Source: Silurus meridionalis (taxonomy: Eukaryota > Chordata > Actinopteri > Siluriformes > Siluridae). Taken from it: DNA of 64,000 nucleotides. A program made the position numbers and the translations under genes. The number at the start of each line of letters is the position of its first letter. Position 1 is the stretch's first letter. Below, piece by piece: positions 28,801-54,792 of this stretch. Below the pieces are notes generated by a model. That model saw nothing but the letters and a program-made list of their open reading frames with translations, had not been told where the DNA came from and ran no database searches. The DNA lies in contig NC_060899.1 of assembly GCF_014805685.1 (NCBI RefSeq), positions 6,854,790-6,918,789 on the forward strand, in the 5' to 3' direction.

Positions 28801-30188
28801 CATCGAAAAGGGGGTTTGCACACTTTACAGGCTGCTCATCAATGAAAAGGTTGTGCATTCTTCTACCACATGCTCTGTTTAGTCTCTTGCAGTTTAATAA
28901 ACAAACAATCTGATTCAAAGAAACAAAAAGATTCAGACGCCACGATTTTGCCCAAAGAATGCCCAAGTTCACCACACCACATGCACCCTGATCAGGAACT
29001 TTCTTCCCCTTATCTGTTTATTTATACCGGTAGAGCCCTTTGCAGGACGTGTAAACACAGGAACGTGTGGGAGTCGAGCGTTTCTTTCTGCTGATTATAA
29101 CTTTCCACTTGTAAACTCTCTCATGCATTTGAAGCTTTCGATAACTAACACTTCACCTGTTTAGGCCCTTATCTGTGTAAGCAGGGTGTGCTTCAACTGA
29201 TAGGAGATTCAAGAGAAGAACAGCAACAGACAGAATGATTAACATACATTGCTGCAAGGCGTGACTGTTTTTGTTTGTATGGTGACCTGTCCAGAATATA
29301 TTATTCCAACCCCTGCACCAAGTGATCCTGGGGCAAGCTCCAGTATTTCAAATATGTAAGTGAGGGTTACAGGTATATTACTATATTCTAACACTTGGCA
29401 TGTGATGGCAAACCAGTTCATCAAAATAGGCATGAAACACTACAAAAATGTCTTATAAATCATAGATCATATCATATCCACTGATGCGCTAAAGCTCCTG
29501 ATCTCCTTTAAGTGTGTGTGGTCAAGTGCACGTGGGTTGCGTAAACACTACAGAACACGGAAGTGAGTGACCAGCGCATTAAACAGCACAGGACAGAGCC
29601 GATCATCTTGGCTCCTGTTTCTGTTCCAAATGTTACATTATAAGTTTGCTGTGCAGTAAAATGCGCGCTGATTTGCTTTTTATATCTAAAGATAAAGATC
29701 ACATGTCCTCACCTTTGCCTAGAATCCAGAGATGAAGCGCAGCTCTGGACGGACAGCAGTGTCGGGGACTTTCGCGCTCCGACTGGACTTGGCTGGAGGC
29801 TGCAGGGAGACAGCAGGTTCCCCTGCGAGGAGGAAAACGAGCCCGGAAACGGCTCAGTGCCCGCGGCATGTTCGTACTCCGAGTCTGAGGGCAGCACGAG
29901 TATAGGAGGCACGCTGATCCCCAGCAGTGCACTCGCTGCAGACAGGTTAGAGAAGGCGCCCAGCTCGTTTACCGCCGAACCCACCTCTGCGCCCTCAAAC
30001 TCCGCCGCGTTGTTTATGTGAACCACCGGACGCCCGTCCAGGGAAATGTTCGTGAGAAATAATAGGGCCGCCCGTCTCTTGCGAGCGTCTTTGCTTTTGC
30101 GCGAATGCGCTTCACCGTGCGGGTTGATCGGACAAGCGACCGGCGGACTGCATGCAGCAGCAGCAGCTACAGCCGCCGCCGCCGCCAT
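2817..30188 (-). CDS. cables2: cables2: CDK5 and ABL1 enzyme substrate 2-like protein, complete (9 coding exons)
   Basis: Joined coding exons, 5' to 3': 30188-29713, 17180-17088, 14349-14272, 12072-11964, 11768-11615, 9551-9457, 7956-7850, 6573-6369, 2960-2817. All introns are GT-AG, all phases agree, and the sum is 1461 nt, giving 486 residues. Residues 2-12 are alanine-rich, 38-53 hold the family motif [16 protein letters not shown], and about 371-480 form the cyclin-like box ([15 protein letters not shown], then LLAAKISSD). The family is known as adaptor proteins linking cyclin-dependent kinases to ABL-type tyrosine kinases, acting in cytoplasm and nucleus; function here is inferred from homology. 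The choice of CABLES2 over CABLES1 rests on [26 protein letters not shown] and KLVLQG, and on the short N-terminus. No frame break was seen. An additional small exon hidden in the 12.5 kb intron 1 cannot be excluded. Confidence 0.93.
3198..3530 (+). mobile_element. 3' fragment of a non-LTR retrotransposon (LINE) with SINE-like tail
   Basis: An open frame codes [20 protein letters not shown], then [20 protein letters not shown] and KEDMQV. This is typical of the C-terminal end of fish LINE reverse-transcriptase proteins. It ends in a tail (GGCGACCCCTAATTGGAGAA, then an AAGAAG run) that is the same as the 3' tail of the SINE family in this window. The class (RTE-like or other) is not certain. 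Confidence 0.75.
3637..4167. mobile_element. Non-autonomous DNA transposon (MITE) with imperfect terminal inverted repeats
   Basis: The left end begins TACCGTAATTTCCGGACTAT. The right end, read on the opposite strand, begins TACCATACTTTTCGGTCTAT, and both continue into GC-rich GCxGC motifs. About 530 bp between them have no open frame. The superfamily is not assigned; target duplications were not clear. Confidence 0.7.
4764..5968 (-). mobile_element. L2/CR1-type LINE relic with reverse transcriptase fragment
   Basis: Read on the minus strand: an RT active-site motif FADD near 5955-5944 ([19 protein letters not shown]), then [20 protein letters not shown], then [19 protein letters not shown] and [16 protein letters not shown] 500-bp 3' UTR ends in a short CTTGACT-type tail at 4764. 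Stops and frameshifts break it. It occupies cables2 intron 8 in gene orientation. Confidence 0.82.
6369..6573 (-). CDS. cables2: cables2 exon 8, main part of the cyclin-like box (residues 371-439)
   Basis: Begins [12 protein letters not shown] and carries [30 protein letters not shown] and EVKQLID. This is the first half of the cyclin fold used to classify the family. The donor GTGAGT follows 6369 in phase 0. The acceptor is ATCAG before 6573. It sits next to a purine-rich tract (6584-6643) that, read on the minus strand, supplies a long pyrimidine tract upstream of the acceptor. Confidence 0.94.
6584..6643. repeat. Purine tract (GA/GGA) next to cables2 exon 8
   Basis: GAGA and GGAG runs with a G10 block. 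On the minus strand it is the pyrimidine tract 11 bases upstream of the exon 8 acceptor and may serve as an extended polypyrimidine tract. Confidence 0.85.
7850..7956 (-). CDS. cables2: cables2 exon 7 (residues 336-370)
   Basis: Codes [18 protein letters not shown] then [17 protein letters not shown], the helical segment before the cyclin-like box. The acceptor is TCTTAG, the donor GTAGGC, and the split Ser codon (AG/T) joins to exon 8. Confidence 0.94.
8771..9010 (-). mobile_element. Tc1-like transposon fragment
   Basis: Contains antisense words of the Tc1-like family also present at 22600-23190 and 48000-48280, such as ATTCAGCCACAAGAGCATTA and TTTTGCTGTCAGAATGACTT. No inverted repeats remain. 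In cables2 intron 6. Confidence 0.5.
9457..9551 (-). CDS. cables2: cables2 exon 6 (residues 304-335)
   Basis: Codes [18 protein letters not shown] followed by [13 protein letters not shown]. The block [20 protein letters not shown] is strongly conserved in the family. The acceptor is TTTCAG and the donor GTAAGA directly after ATG (phase 0). Confidence 0.94.
10615..10745. repeat. Fragment of a dispersed repeat
   Basis: Words GGAGAACCCAATGGAAACC and CTCCACACAGGCAAAAACTC resemble a common fish repeat ending (aacccacgcagac...ctccacacag). No ends visible. In cables2 intron 5. Confidence 0.4.
11615..11768 (-). CDS. cables2: cables2 exon 5 (residues 253-303)
   Basis: Begins [18 protein letters not shown], the counterpart of TVSYTQFLxPTNA in the family. 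It continues through a Pro/Ser-rich linker ([17 protein letters not shown]) that is probably disordered. The donor GTACGA leaves one G that pairs with GT of exon 6 to give Gly. Confidence 0.92.
11964..12072 (-). CDS. cables2: cables2 exon 4 (residues 216-252)
   Basis: Codes [15 protein letters not shown], then a block ending [12 protein letters not shown]. The GLEGVELG motif is diagnostic of the family. RRRHSSGG fits a basophilic-kinase/14-3-3 site of the kind discussed for CABLES1 (inference). The acceptor is TTTCAG, the donor GTAAGA. Confidence 0.92.
12392..12472 (+). repeat. LINE-type 3' tail, diverged copy
   Basis: Contains AAGCTGCTTTGAGACAATGT and ACAAATAAAAATGAATTAAA. Same family as the tail at 21165-21237. 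In cables2 intron 3. Confidence 0.55.
14272..14349 (-). CDS. cables2: cables2 exon 3 (residues 190-215)
   Basis: Codes [20 protein letters not shown] followed by GESFYI. The acceptor CCACAG is followed by G, completing an Arg codon; the donor is GTACCC. The RIVLI..RRS.C..FSVLPY pattern is shared by CABLES1 and CABLES2. The intron just upstream has poor polypyrimidine context made of mixed T and A runs. Confidence 0.9.
15440..16515 (-). mobile_element. Tc1/mariner transposase relic (third family)
   Basis: Long stretch with antisense transposase words such as AGCAGCCATGACACTGCCTC, ATGAACAGATCCTTTCTTTC, CTTGGCTGGCCAATTCGG and CTTCATGTTGGTATCCATAT. All frames are broken. The 15-bp-arm hairpin at 16338-16369 lies near its right end. 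In cables2 intron 2. Confidence 0.6.
16338..16369. repeat. Perfect inverted repeat, 15-bp arms with 2-bp loop
   Basis: The left arm AGCCCTGGGATTCAC (16338-16352) is followed by AG and the exact reverse complement GTGAATCCCAGGGCT (16355-16369). No mismatch. The arms are GC-rich in an AT-rich setting. Confidence 0.95.
16860..16898. repeat. CA microsatellite
   Basis: About 17 CA units followed by a C run, in cables2 intron 2, 190 bp downstream of exon 2. Confidence 0.95.
17088..17180 (-). CDS. cables2: cables2 exon 2 (residues 159-189)
   Basis: The acceptor TTTCAG precedes 17180 and the donor GTGGGT follows 17088. It codes [18 protein letters not shown] followed by [12 protein letters not shown], matching the family block RTLSGSPRPKNFKKIHFIKN. 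This exon identifies the gene as CABLES independently of the cyclin box. Confidence 0.92.
20452..20783 (+). mobile_element. Deleted Tc1-like element nested in another Tc1-like element
   Basis: The left end TTACACTGACCAGACATAAC and right end CAGAATGTTTTGCCTGATTG match the ends of a widespread fish Tc1-like family. Inside are remnants of the transposase gene (GTTCCTGGTCTGCAGTGGTC and AGTCCGATCCAACAGACGAG) and its 3' part (GGGGACCAACACAATATAAG). About 330 bp remain. Confidence 0.7.
20897..21087. repeat. Dispersed fish repeat with GCAGACGCCCTTATCCAGAG box
   Basis: Shows the common fish repeat words GGCAGACGCCCTTATCCAGA and GCGACTTACA, followed by AAGGGCCTTGTTTAGGAGCC. A related fragment with AAGGGCCTTGCTCAAGAGCC lies at 34296-34450. 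Its class (SINE or DNA element) is not assigned. Confidence 0.6.
21165..21237 (+). repeat. LINE-type 3' tail (AATTGA-ending)
   Basis: Contains AAGCTGCTTTGAGACAGTGT, GCGCTATACAAATAAA and a TTGAATTGA end. The same tail occurs at 12392-12472, and its reverse complement begins copies at 24065, 43320 and 53187. Confidence 0.6.
22240..22592 (+). mobile_element. 3' end of a Tc1-like transposon
   Basis: Words such as GTGCCTTTCCAAATAATGTC, CACAGGTGGACTCCAGTCAA and ATCTCAAGGATGATCAGTGG lead to the terminal AACACTTTCCGGATGCACTG followed by TA. A small opposite-end fragment of the same family lies near 39290-39400 (GCATTCAGTATGTATTCAGA). Confidence 0.68.
22600..23190 (-). mobile_element. Tc1-like transposon relic
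   Basis: Antisense words CACAAGGACACTTAGTAAAG, CTCTATAGCAGGTCACTCA and AGATCTTCCACTCCATATAA match the copy at 48000-48280 (CTATAGCAGGCCACTAAAGA). It ends in CCAATAATATTGTCCAAATA then GTGTA, a degraded terminal repeat. Confidence 0.6.
23624..23806 (-). mobile_element. tRNA-Glu-derived SINE copy, diverged
   Basis: Shares the tail (GGGGTCGCCACAGCGGACC on the plus strand) and the body of the family. It has a small internal insertion also seen in the 38644 copy (around GGCTTATGCAACC), which suggests a subfamily. The tRNA head is truncated. In cables2 intron 1. Confidence 0.78.
24065..24312 (-). repeat. Dispersed LINE-tail-related repeat
   Basis: Starts as a degraded reverse complement of the tail at 21165 (TTCAATTTGTTTTGTATGGG) and ends with ACAGAAGCCAGACTCAAAAG then GGAACCC. 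Related copies: 4545-4600, 43320-43490, 53187-53345. Confidence 0.55.
24888..24990 (+). mobile_element. Terminal fragment of a Tc1-like transposon
   Basis: Contains GTATTGGGACATCTGACTTT and CCAGCCATATGTGTTTTTCC, the same end as at 620-705, with a small insertion in the terminal repeat. No partner end was found nearby. Confidence 0.6.
25060..26040 (+). mobile_element. L2-type LINE relic (reverse transcriptase with YADD)
   Basis: The frames show [29 protein letters not shown] and [17 protein letters not shown], the usual order in fish L2 reverse transcriptases. The YADD catalytic motif is coded at about 25518-25535. Several frameshifts and a deletion after the YADD region show that it is dead. 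In cables2 intron 1, opposite to gene direction. Confidence 0.82.
26490..27022 (+). mobile_element. LINE 3' end (C-terminus and 3' UTR)
   Basis: Begins with the coding remnant [20 protein letters not shown] followed by PQAI, typical of L2/Rex1-type LINE C-termini. A UTR with TGTCTTGTCTTGTCTG-type repeats follows, and it ends in AATAAACCTGATTCTGAC. A TA microsatellite at 26696-26720 lies inside. Confidence 0.72.
28507..28582. repeat. 19-bp tandem repeat, four exact copies
   Basis: The unit GATCAAGCATTGCAGATGT is repeated four times without mismatch (28507-28525, 28526-28544, 28545-28563, 28564-28582). In cables2 intron 1, about 1.1 kb from exon 1. Perfect identity suggests recent expansion. 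Confidence 0.95.
29713..30188 (-). CDS. cables2: cables2 exon 1 (start codon, residues 1-158)
   Basis: The ATG at 30188-30186 opens a polyalanine run coded by GCG/GCC/GCT triplets. The conserved FLTNISLDG block follows at residues 44-52, and the exon ends in [11 protein letters not shown] and a short Ser/Gln/Arg stretch. The donor GTGAGG follows 29713 and leaves two nucleotides (AG) that pair with the first G of exon 2 to give Arg. The exon is CpG-rich, unlike the surrounding DNA. Confidence 0.92.
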
Positions 30189-30229
30189 TCTCCTCCACCG
30201 AGGAACACTGAATCCTACTCCAAAGCAGT

Positions 30230-30420
30230 TCTAGCAGCGGCGCGTGAAACCCCCGCCACGCCTACCCCCAGCTCATTGGCGGTCACTGTAAATTATGGTA
30301 ATTATGTGACGCGTTCGGTGATGGGATTGGTCCAGGTGGTTCGCCCCGCCTCTCACGCAGCGGGCACACGAAAACAACACAAGGACGTGAGCTGCAGGTA
30401 CAGTACTCCTGCCCACTCAT
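30230..30420 (-). promoter_or_regulatory. cables2: CpG-rich TATA-less promoter region of cables2
   Basis: Immediately upstream of the cables2 ATG the sequence is GC- and CpG-rich against an AT-rich background. Read on the minus strand it has CCAAT boxes at 30275-30279 and 30326-30330 and an Sp1-type GC box at 30342-30350 (GGCGGGGCG). No TATA box is seen. The CpG richness continues through exon 1 (about 29750-30370). The transcription start is not determined; calling this the promoter is inference from position and motifs. Confidence 0.65.
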
Positions 30421-30608
30421 CATTTCTCCTCATCGTGGCTCTGTTTACTCTCATGATCATGTTTTCTGCGTTTCTACTTTAAAAAAAAATCCTTTTTATA
30501 CATATTTATGTGCACTTGTCAATTTGCACAATGCTAGTATTTTCACTTCTGGTAGATGATAAACTGCATATTGTTGCTGTGTACCTGTACTATGCAATGA
30601 CAATAAAG

Positions 30609-30611
30609 ATA

Positions 30612-30673
<62 letters not shown>

Positions 30674-30674
30674 G
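30609..30674. repeat. ATCT tetranucleotide microsatellite
   Basis: About 16 uninterrupted ATCT units, about 420 bp upstream of the cables2 start codon. Directly preceded by CAATAAAGATAT, so it may have grown from a retroposon tail. Confidence 0.95.
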
Positions 30675-30819
30675 TCAATTGTGTAATAGTGTATTCAGTT
30701 CAGTGTAACTATGACTAAAGAAGAATCTTTTTTTAATGTATACATTTGTAAAACAAACAAAAAAATGTCTAATTCTAAAAACTTCAACAAAATATCTAAT
30801 TATATAATAATATAATAAA

Positions 30820-31014
30820 ACTTTCTTTCGGCTTCTCCCATCAGGGGTCGCCACAGCGGATCCTCTGCATGTTTGATTTGGCACGTTTTTACGCTGGATG
30901 CCCTTCCTAACGCAACCCTCCCCATTTACCCGGGCTTAGGACCGGCACTGAGAGTGGCTGGGATTGGTTCCCTGACCATGATCGAACCCGGCCGCAGCGG
31001 TGAGAGCGCTTAGA
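30820..31014 (-). mobile_element. tRNA-Glu-derived SINE copy
   Basis: Same body and tail as the copy at 59856, with part of the tRNA head (CGCTCTCACCGCTGCGG). The head is damaged near the B box. It lies about 630 bp upstream of the cables2 start codon, in the cables2-ccm2l spacer. Flanking TATAAT-like DNA is too simple to assign a target duplication. Confidence 0.8.
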
Positions 31015-33354
31015 TATAATTTTCCATAGCGCCATAGAAACCTACATATAGACCTAAAGAAAACATAGAAAGCTGACTTTATTTGTAGGCCTAATTGTTC
31101 AAGCTAAAGCTCAGATTAATTTGAACGACCAGTCAAATTGTCCCTCCTGAATAAAAAAATAGATCCCATTACAGAAATTCAAATGGTTTCCACTACAAAT
31201 ATTTTTACAAACCAGCAGCTGTTAACAACTAAACTAATCTTTACCAAATCGTTTCAGTAAATACCAGGTTTGTGTACATCATTAAAGAATTGTCATCAAA
31301 TCAAAGAAACCATTGTAGAAATGTATTGGATTTTAGCTGCTTTATGATCTCCATTTGGTCCCTAATGGTATCCACTCGACATAACATGCCATTAATAGAA
31401 GTCAACATATTACTAGTAGAGACCATTAGAGTATTCAGTAAAACCATTTAAAATTCTTTAAGGGTTTATATTGTTTTTTAATGGCTAATAACTATATTGA
31501 CTCTATGAAAAATATAACTTTGATACTGGTTGGTTTTAAATTTCAGCTTTGTTGCTAATTAAAAAAACACAAACTTTTCTGCTGCTCAGTCCCTACTTTA
31601 AAACCCAATGGGTTATAATTTTTTGTATTAACATATATTGGTAAAATCACTGTAAAACTCTATACTGTAGCATCAAAAGTAGTTTCATGTATTTCATATA
31701 CATATAGACATTTTGACCAGATTTGAACAATTCTGAGTGACTTCAGACTATAGAGACCTCTTATTTAACTTAAGTTTCTTTATTTTGTTTCTAAGACCTG
31801 GAGAACAACTTTTTAAGCAAATCAGGGTGATGTTTTTAGATTAAGTCTGCAGAGAATAAATGAGAATAGTATTATTGTATTAAAGCACGACTGTCCTTTT
31901 GTGCAGGTGCTTTGTCACATTTATTTTGTATCACCACCAACATGAGAACAAGGCAAATAAGGTTTAGCAAGGTTTAATACATGAAGTCTGGTTTTAATAG
32001 TCAATGCCAAAAACATACTCAAAATAGTAAGTTATATCATACTTTCATATTAGTTTTTCTAATTATAAACATTTACAAAAAACCTACTTAATATGCTATC
32101 TTCTACACTAGTGTGTGTGTGTGTGTGTGTGTGAGGGGCTTCCGGCATGCAACTTCCTAATAAGTCACATAAGTATTTGCTTAGGCCCTAAAAACCACAA
32201 GGGGAAATCCTAATAAATATAGGCCTATAAGTGTGTCATTTAACATTTAAAACTATAGTTTTACTAAAACAGTGTATCTTATTTTATATTACATATTTGT
32301 AATAATAAGTAATATTTTATGGCAAAGTATTATTTTTTTTTTTATAAAATGTTATAGAAAACATTTGACAAAAACTAGCAAACATCTTATTTCCTGTATC
32401 TGATACATGTTCAAAGTACACATATTTAATATGCAAAAGGGATTCATGTACAATTCATGTAAAATTTACAACACTTTTCATTAAAGTCTCTTAAATGAAA
32501 AAGTAAAGCATAATTTTGTTCGCTGTCATCACCTGCTAGACTCAGGTGGCCTTTCATAAAGACTACATTTAAATCAATGACTGGCCATTCAGGCTATTGT
32601 TATACAATTTTGGCGATTGATATTGAATTGGCATTCATACTGATGGCCAGGTAGCCAGACAAGCTATTGTTTTACAGTCATGGTCATTGGTACAGTCATG
32701 GTACAGTCTGCATTCATATTGATGTCCGGCCATTCAATGGCGAGTGGCCAACAAAACGCGCACACGCACACAAACACAGTTTTCGAGCGATTCTCTTATA
32801 AAAACAGATGGACAATAAAACATATAGCATTGTATAAGACAGTAAAGGGAGATATATTGTAACTCTCAGATGTAAAATATACTCAGATTCTGCATCCCGA
32901 TACAGATCACCAGATCGCTGTCATCACTCCATGCAATAATATTTCCCTCATTGTTTGCATTACATGCATTCCACTTCCTTCAGATTGCACATGATGTGTT
33001 CTTTAACCACTAAGAGCTTCTAAAGAGTAAAAAACAAAACAAAGAACTCACCAACATGTGGAATAAAAACCTCCCATATATCATAAAAGAATAACCATCT
33101 ACATGCTTTATGGCTTGTTCAGTGGACCATATCTTTCAAAATAAACTAGGATTTGCAGCAGTGGATGCAATTGTGACACTGAAGTTTTAAATCAAGGTGC
33201 TGAGGGAAAAGTTATTCTGCTGCTTTGACCCTTCAAAAGACTAGAAGTTACTGTGTCCTATAACAATTATTTTTACATACACAAATGTCATGTTGCAAAC
33301 GGATTTTTACCAGTTCATTTTTACTTGAAAGCTCATATATATTTCAGGTAGTGA
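31015..33354. other. Spacer between cables2 promoter and ccm2l stop
   Basis: AT-rich DNA with a GT run (32111-32134) and the tandem duplication at 32581-32740. The ccm2l 3' UTR should lie next to 33355. No gene was recognised. Confidence 0.5.
32581..32740. repeat. Imperfect tandem duplication in the cables2-ccm2l spacer
   Basis: Two diverged units each run from GCTATTGTTxTACA through ATTGATAT/ATTGGTAC to GCATTCATACTGATGGCC (first) and GCATTCATATTGATGTCC (second), with a GGCCATTCA word at the outer borders. Confidence 0.6.
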
Positions 33355-45579
<12,225 letters not shown>

Positions 45580-45616
45580 GTCAACTGCCAGTTTGCAAAT
45601 GAAAATAATAGTATTT

Positions 45617-45618
<2 letters not shown>

Positions 45619-45674
<56 letters not shown>
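45619..45674. repeat. GT microsatellite 40 bp upstream of the ccm2l start codon
   Basis: 28 GT units; on the transcribed strand a CA run lying in the 5' UTR or core promoter of ccm2l. A second CA run follows at 45809-45848, about 230 bp upstream. Confidence 0.95.
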
Positions 45675-45675
<1 letters not shown>

Positions 45676-45804
45676 TGGCCTGATCTTAGATTAGCCCCCC
45701 TAGCAGGACATCACAACCAAAGCAGGAAATCAGCTTCCTGTTGCAAAGGAAACTCCACCAGAGAAGCCCTAAGTTCTCCTGCAACAGCTCTGAACTGAGT
45801 ACAT

Positions 45805-45850
<46 letters not shown>

Positions 45851-46847
45851 AGAGAGACACACATAAAAATAAATGTGTCTTAACAACATTAGCCATAAGC
45901 CAAAACAAATGCTGTTAAATAACCTGCTGAAATGTAACAAATAATGTTCAATGCTGACATTCAAAATTTTTATCTTATTTTCTTAGTATAAAATCACTAA
46001 TAGCAGAAATTACTTATTTATTTATCTAGAAACAGGTGTTAAATCAAGTGAGGCCCCAACTATGTGGAAGCAGTTGCATACAAAATACAGTAGGCATGTA
46101 TGTATGTATGTATGTATGTATGTATGTATGTATGTACATTTTATTATGTTTAATAATAATATTATTATTAAATATAATATTATTGTTATTTTATTACAAT
46201 ATATTATGATTAAAGAGTTCTATGCAATAATTTACAGTAACATAATTTGACTTACAATTTGGTGGTGAGATTTAAACATTTTTTGTAGTCATTGTATATA
46301 ATTAAAATTATATCTTCCTCTGTAACCTCAGTTTTGTGTTTTTGGAACCAAATGTGTTCTTCTGCTGTTGTACTCCATATGCCTCAAGGTGGTAGGAGCA
46401 TATTGTGAGATGCTTTTCTGCTCACTGCACTTGTAAAGAGTGGCTATTTAAATTACTGTGTCCTTCTTGTCTAGTAAAATATTTATCTGGCTTCTGATGG
46501 CTCTCATCAACAAAGAGCGTCTAATTACAGAATTTTTCTTACTATTTTTTGAAGCATGATTAAAGGGTAAAGGTTGGAGACTGCTATGCATCAGAATTAT
46601 ACGATATCAGTTAAAAATACTTAAACCAACAGTCATGCCATGGTTAAAGTCACTAAATCTGAGCTATATTGTTTATTCCTATGTCAGACAAAAACACTGG
46701 TCAATTTTCTCTTTATTGCCCTGCTGGTACAGGATTGACAGATTGGATAATTGATTGACTATAGATATATTGGATATTGATAGTTACAATTACTGATTTC
46801 CCTGTAGTCGAGAAAAAAGCCTAATACTTGAAATATGAATTGTATAC

Positions 46848-46870
46848 ACTATATGGACAAAGGTTTGTGG
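46848..46870. mobile_element. Short Tc1-like terminal repeat remnant
   Basis: TACACTATATGGACAAAGGT followed by TTGTGG matches the terminal repeat of the Tc1-like family at 620-964. No second end nearby. Confidence 0.5.
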
Positions 46871-47974
46871 AAGTCATGACCATTACTAATGAAATAATAC
46901 ACTAAATGAAAGATGTATCGTAACCTAGATAATCTTTCTACATTATTCTCTAACAGTGAGACCTGAATGATCTGTAGTTCATACCTTTGCCCACAGGGGG
47001 CAGTAGAAGTCCAACACCATAATGCTTAGCTCCTTGGCACAGGGGGAAAAAAAGAAAAAAAAACCTAAATTTCCGCAAATGTTCACATCGTTTCCATACC
47101 AGCTTTTGCAGGGACTGCAGAGTATGGTTTTGTAGACCTGATTCAGCTCTTTGATTTAAAATAAATAAATACATAAACCAATGGTATGATGGCATTGAAG
47201 CTGAGAAAACAGAGAAACACGGTTTTAGATCATCATGGTAAGGTTGTGTTGCTTAAAAACAAATATGATTATTACCTGTCAATTCCATTCCATTTTTTAT
47301 GGAAAAATGTGAACATTATGTAGTATGTTAATTTAACATAGCATGTGTATGTGACTTGTACAGAGAAGTGTGTGTACATCCACTGGCTGCATTGGTGCCT
47401 AAGTGTTTTCAGTGCATGTGGGTGTTTTTTGCTTGAGAGAATGCTGTTGACCTCAGAGCTCAGATTATGAGGCCTAAACTTGTGGAACTCCCTTCTCTTT
47501 CTGGAGGGACACGCTACTGAAAAGCACTTCTACTGGGAACTCAGGAAGCTCGACAGGCCTACAGTTACCACAGCAACGCACCAAAAAAATGGGCTTCATA
47601 AATTGCATGTGCTGACCTTGGGTGTCTCCATGAGAAAAGCTAGAGTCCTGTCTAGTAATTACCCTCTATAGCACTATTAATTTTTCCGGTTGAATCACCC
47701 TTCAGCTAAATTCACAGACCTGTCGTCTGGCGCTGGAGTTGATTACTTCTGTTTTTGTGACTTAAAAAATGGTTTAAATACAAAAACAGATCTAATTAAA
47801 CCAATATTCTATTATTTTTTTTTTACTAACTAGATTAATCCTATCCTACCTGTAACACATGTAATTAGACACATTCAGGAATTGTAAATTGAAAACTTGA
47901 ATTCTATACATATGTTTTTACATTTTTACTTTATTGTGCATTGCAAAAATGGCATCTTTGCAAGTGCTAATAAA

Positions 47975-48285
47975 CTATATGAACAAAAGTTTGTCACACC
48001 CATATCTGCTTTTTTGTACACCCCATTCCTATTTGTTGTTATAATCACCTCTACTCTTCTGAGAAGATATTTTGAAGTGTGGTTGTAGAGATTTTTTAAT
48101 TATTCATCCATAAGGGCGATGATATTCAGGTACTGATGTAGGGTGAGGAGACCTGGGGTGCAGCCAGCGTTCCCGTTCATCCCAAACGTGTTCAATAGGG
48201 TTGAGGGCAAAGCTCTATAGCAGGCCACTAAAGATCTTCCACTCAAACCCATATAAAACATATCTTTAAGGAGCTGGATTTGTTT
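47975..48285 (-). mobile_element. Tc1-like transposon relic
   Basis: Begins with TATATGAACAAAAGTTTGTC, a degraded end, and continues with antisense words CTCTACTCTTCTGAGAAGAT, CGTGTTCAATAGGGTTGAGG and GCTCTATAGCAGGCCACTAA. Same family as 22600-23190. In the ccm2l-xkr7 spacer. Confidence 0.6.
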
Positions 48286-49820
48286 GTCATACTGGAGCAG
48301 GCTATGTATTCTCCGACCTCAACACGGGCATTATAGAAGACTCAAAGCTGTTATTTTGGCCAAGGAATGTAGCAAAAGTATTGACTAAAATGGGTGCCAG
48401 TGATTGTAGTACACATACAGCATATTGAACCAACTGCTCTTTTTGTGCCAATATTAGTGGAGGGCACTGTACAAGTACCATATAACCAAAGTACATTTTG
48501 AGGAAAAAGCTGAATGTATTGAAATAATCAATTGTGTTGTATTATTATGGACTATTCCTTTAAAGGCTAGCATTACACTGTGTCTCGTTGTTGCCTTTTT
48601 GTGGCTTTAAATAATGATGCAGGTTCACCGTAAGAATGACTTTTTCCTTCATAAACAAGACAACATTACGCTTAGTTTCCGATGCAAACAAAAAAATATA
48701 GAAAAATGAACACAAATAAGAATAGAAAGACAGAACGATATTTACGCCCATCAGTTTAAAATTCAACACCTCATGCTATTCAGATTAAAATGCTACACAA
48801 GAGTGAGCAGCAAAACAGTTGGAACAGCTCTTGCAACAAAACCGGTGTCTCGCAAACAAGAGTAGAACATATGGAAAAAGAAAAACACAAACTTTTTTTT
48901 TTTTTTCCAGGGCTGTTGACAGCCATTTTACTAAATTATTTTTCCAACTACATTTTAGTCATAATGTTTCATCATCAGGGTGTGGTTAACCCATTTTTTT
49001 TCTTCATAAATACATTTTTCTGTCTTTTACCTTTACAGATAAACAATGCAGTATGATCAAAGACCAGCTCAACATACAGACCAAAACCCAAAACACATTC
49101 ATACCTACACAGTGATACCATTCCAATGTACTGTATACATATAAGAAAATGATTATATGTATACATTGATACAATAAAAAACATCTTTGTTATCATCGCC
49201 ACAGAATAACAAAAAAATATATCTACTCGGATAATCAATAAATAAATCAATGATGATTCAACTGGCTAATCTCACCATTCACATAAGCAATATAATACAC
49301 AACTGGTACTGTTTTCAAGTCACTAACATTCATGGAGTTAGACCAGTGCAGCTCCCAGGACGATCCTGGACTGTTTGGTCAGTTCGTCTAGCATTTAACA
49401 CTAATCATCTGAAACCTCCTACTAATTATTTTCACCATTATCATCATGTCCATGCACATCATCATCAAAACATCTATGGACAGGTATCACCGCCTCACTT
49501 TAGTCAGTATTTATGGCTGGAATAATGGTATTATTCTTGAAGATCATTTTCATTTACAGTCACCGCCCTCACTCACTGAGCATTTTGACCTTGTAGACTC
49601 TTGCTCATGTTCCACTCATGTTTTCTGAAATACAGTTTTTTTTAGAAGTGTTATTTTCCAGGCAAAGCGAATGCCCCATGTCCCATGCGCACACACATGC
49701 CTTAGAGCACCAAAGGTATTCTGGGAATCTCCCAGCATCGCCTTACTCTTCATTGCCTCTCTACACAGAGACGCAGAGTTACAGGCAAAGTTCTTGCTAA
49801 CAGGAGGTCAGGAATTGCAA

Positions 49821-54792
<4,972 letters not shown>

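Larger units (their letters stand above)
17181..29712. other. cables2: cables2 intron 1 (12.5 kb)
   Basis: No further coding exon was recognised. The content is Tc1-like relics (20396-21600, 22240-22592, 22600-23190, 24888-24990), a SINE (23624-23806), LINE pieces (25060-26040, 26490-27022), a 19-bp tandem repeat (28507-28582) and unassigned AT-rich DNA, notably 17181-20395 and 27023-28506. Confidence 0.6.
45580..49820. other. Spacer between ccm2l start and xkr7 stop
   Basis: Holds the ccm2l 5' flank (GT run 45619-45674, CA run 45809-45848, ATGT run 46097-46136), a Tc1-like remnant (47975-48285) and the presumed xkr7 3' UTR near 49820. No CpG-rich promoter like that of cables2 is visible upstream of ccm2l. 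Confidence 0.5.

Noticed and set aside
2817..30188. Assignment of the first gene to CABLES1
   Set aside because: [14 protein letters not shown] and KLVLQG are closer to CABLES2, and the N-terminus is short. Confidence is good but not absolute without an alignment.
30105..30482. 125-residue plus-strand open frame over the cables2 promoter
   Set aside because: GC-rich DNA opposite exon 1 and the promoter; no recognisable domain and no splice support.
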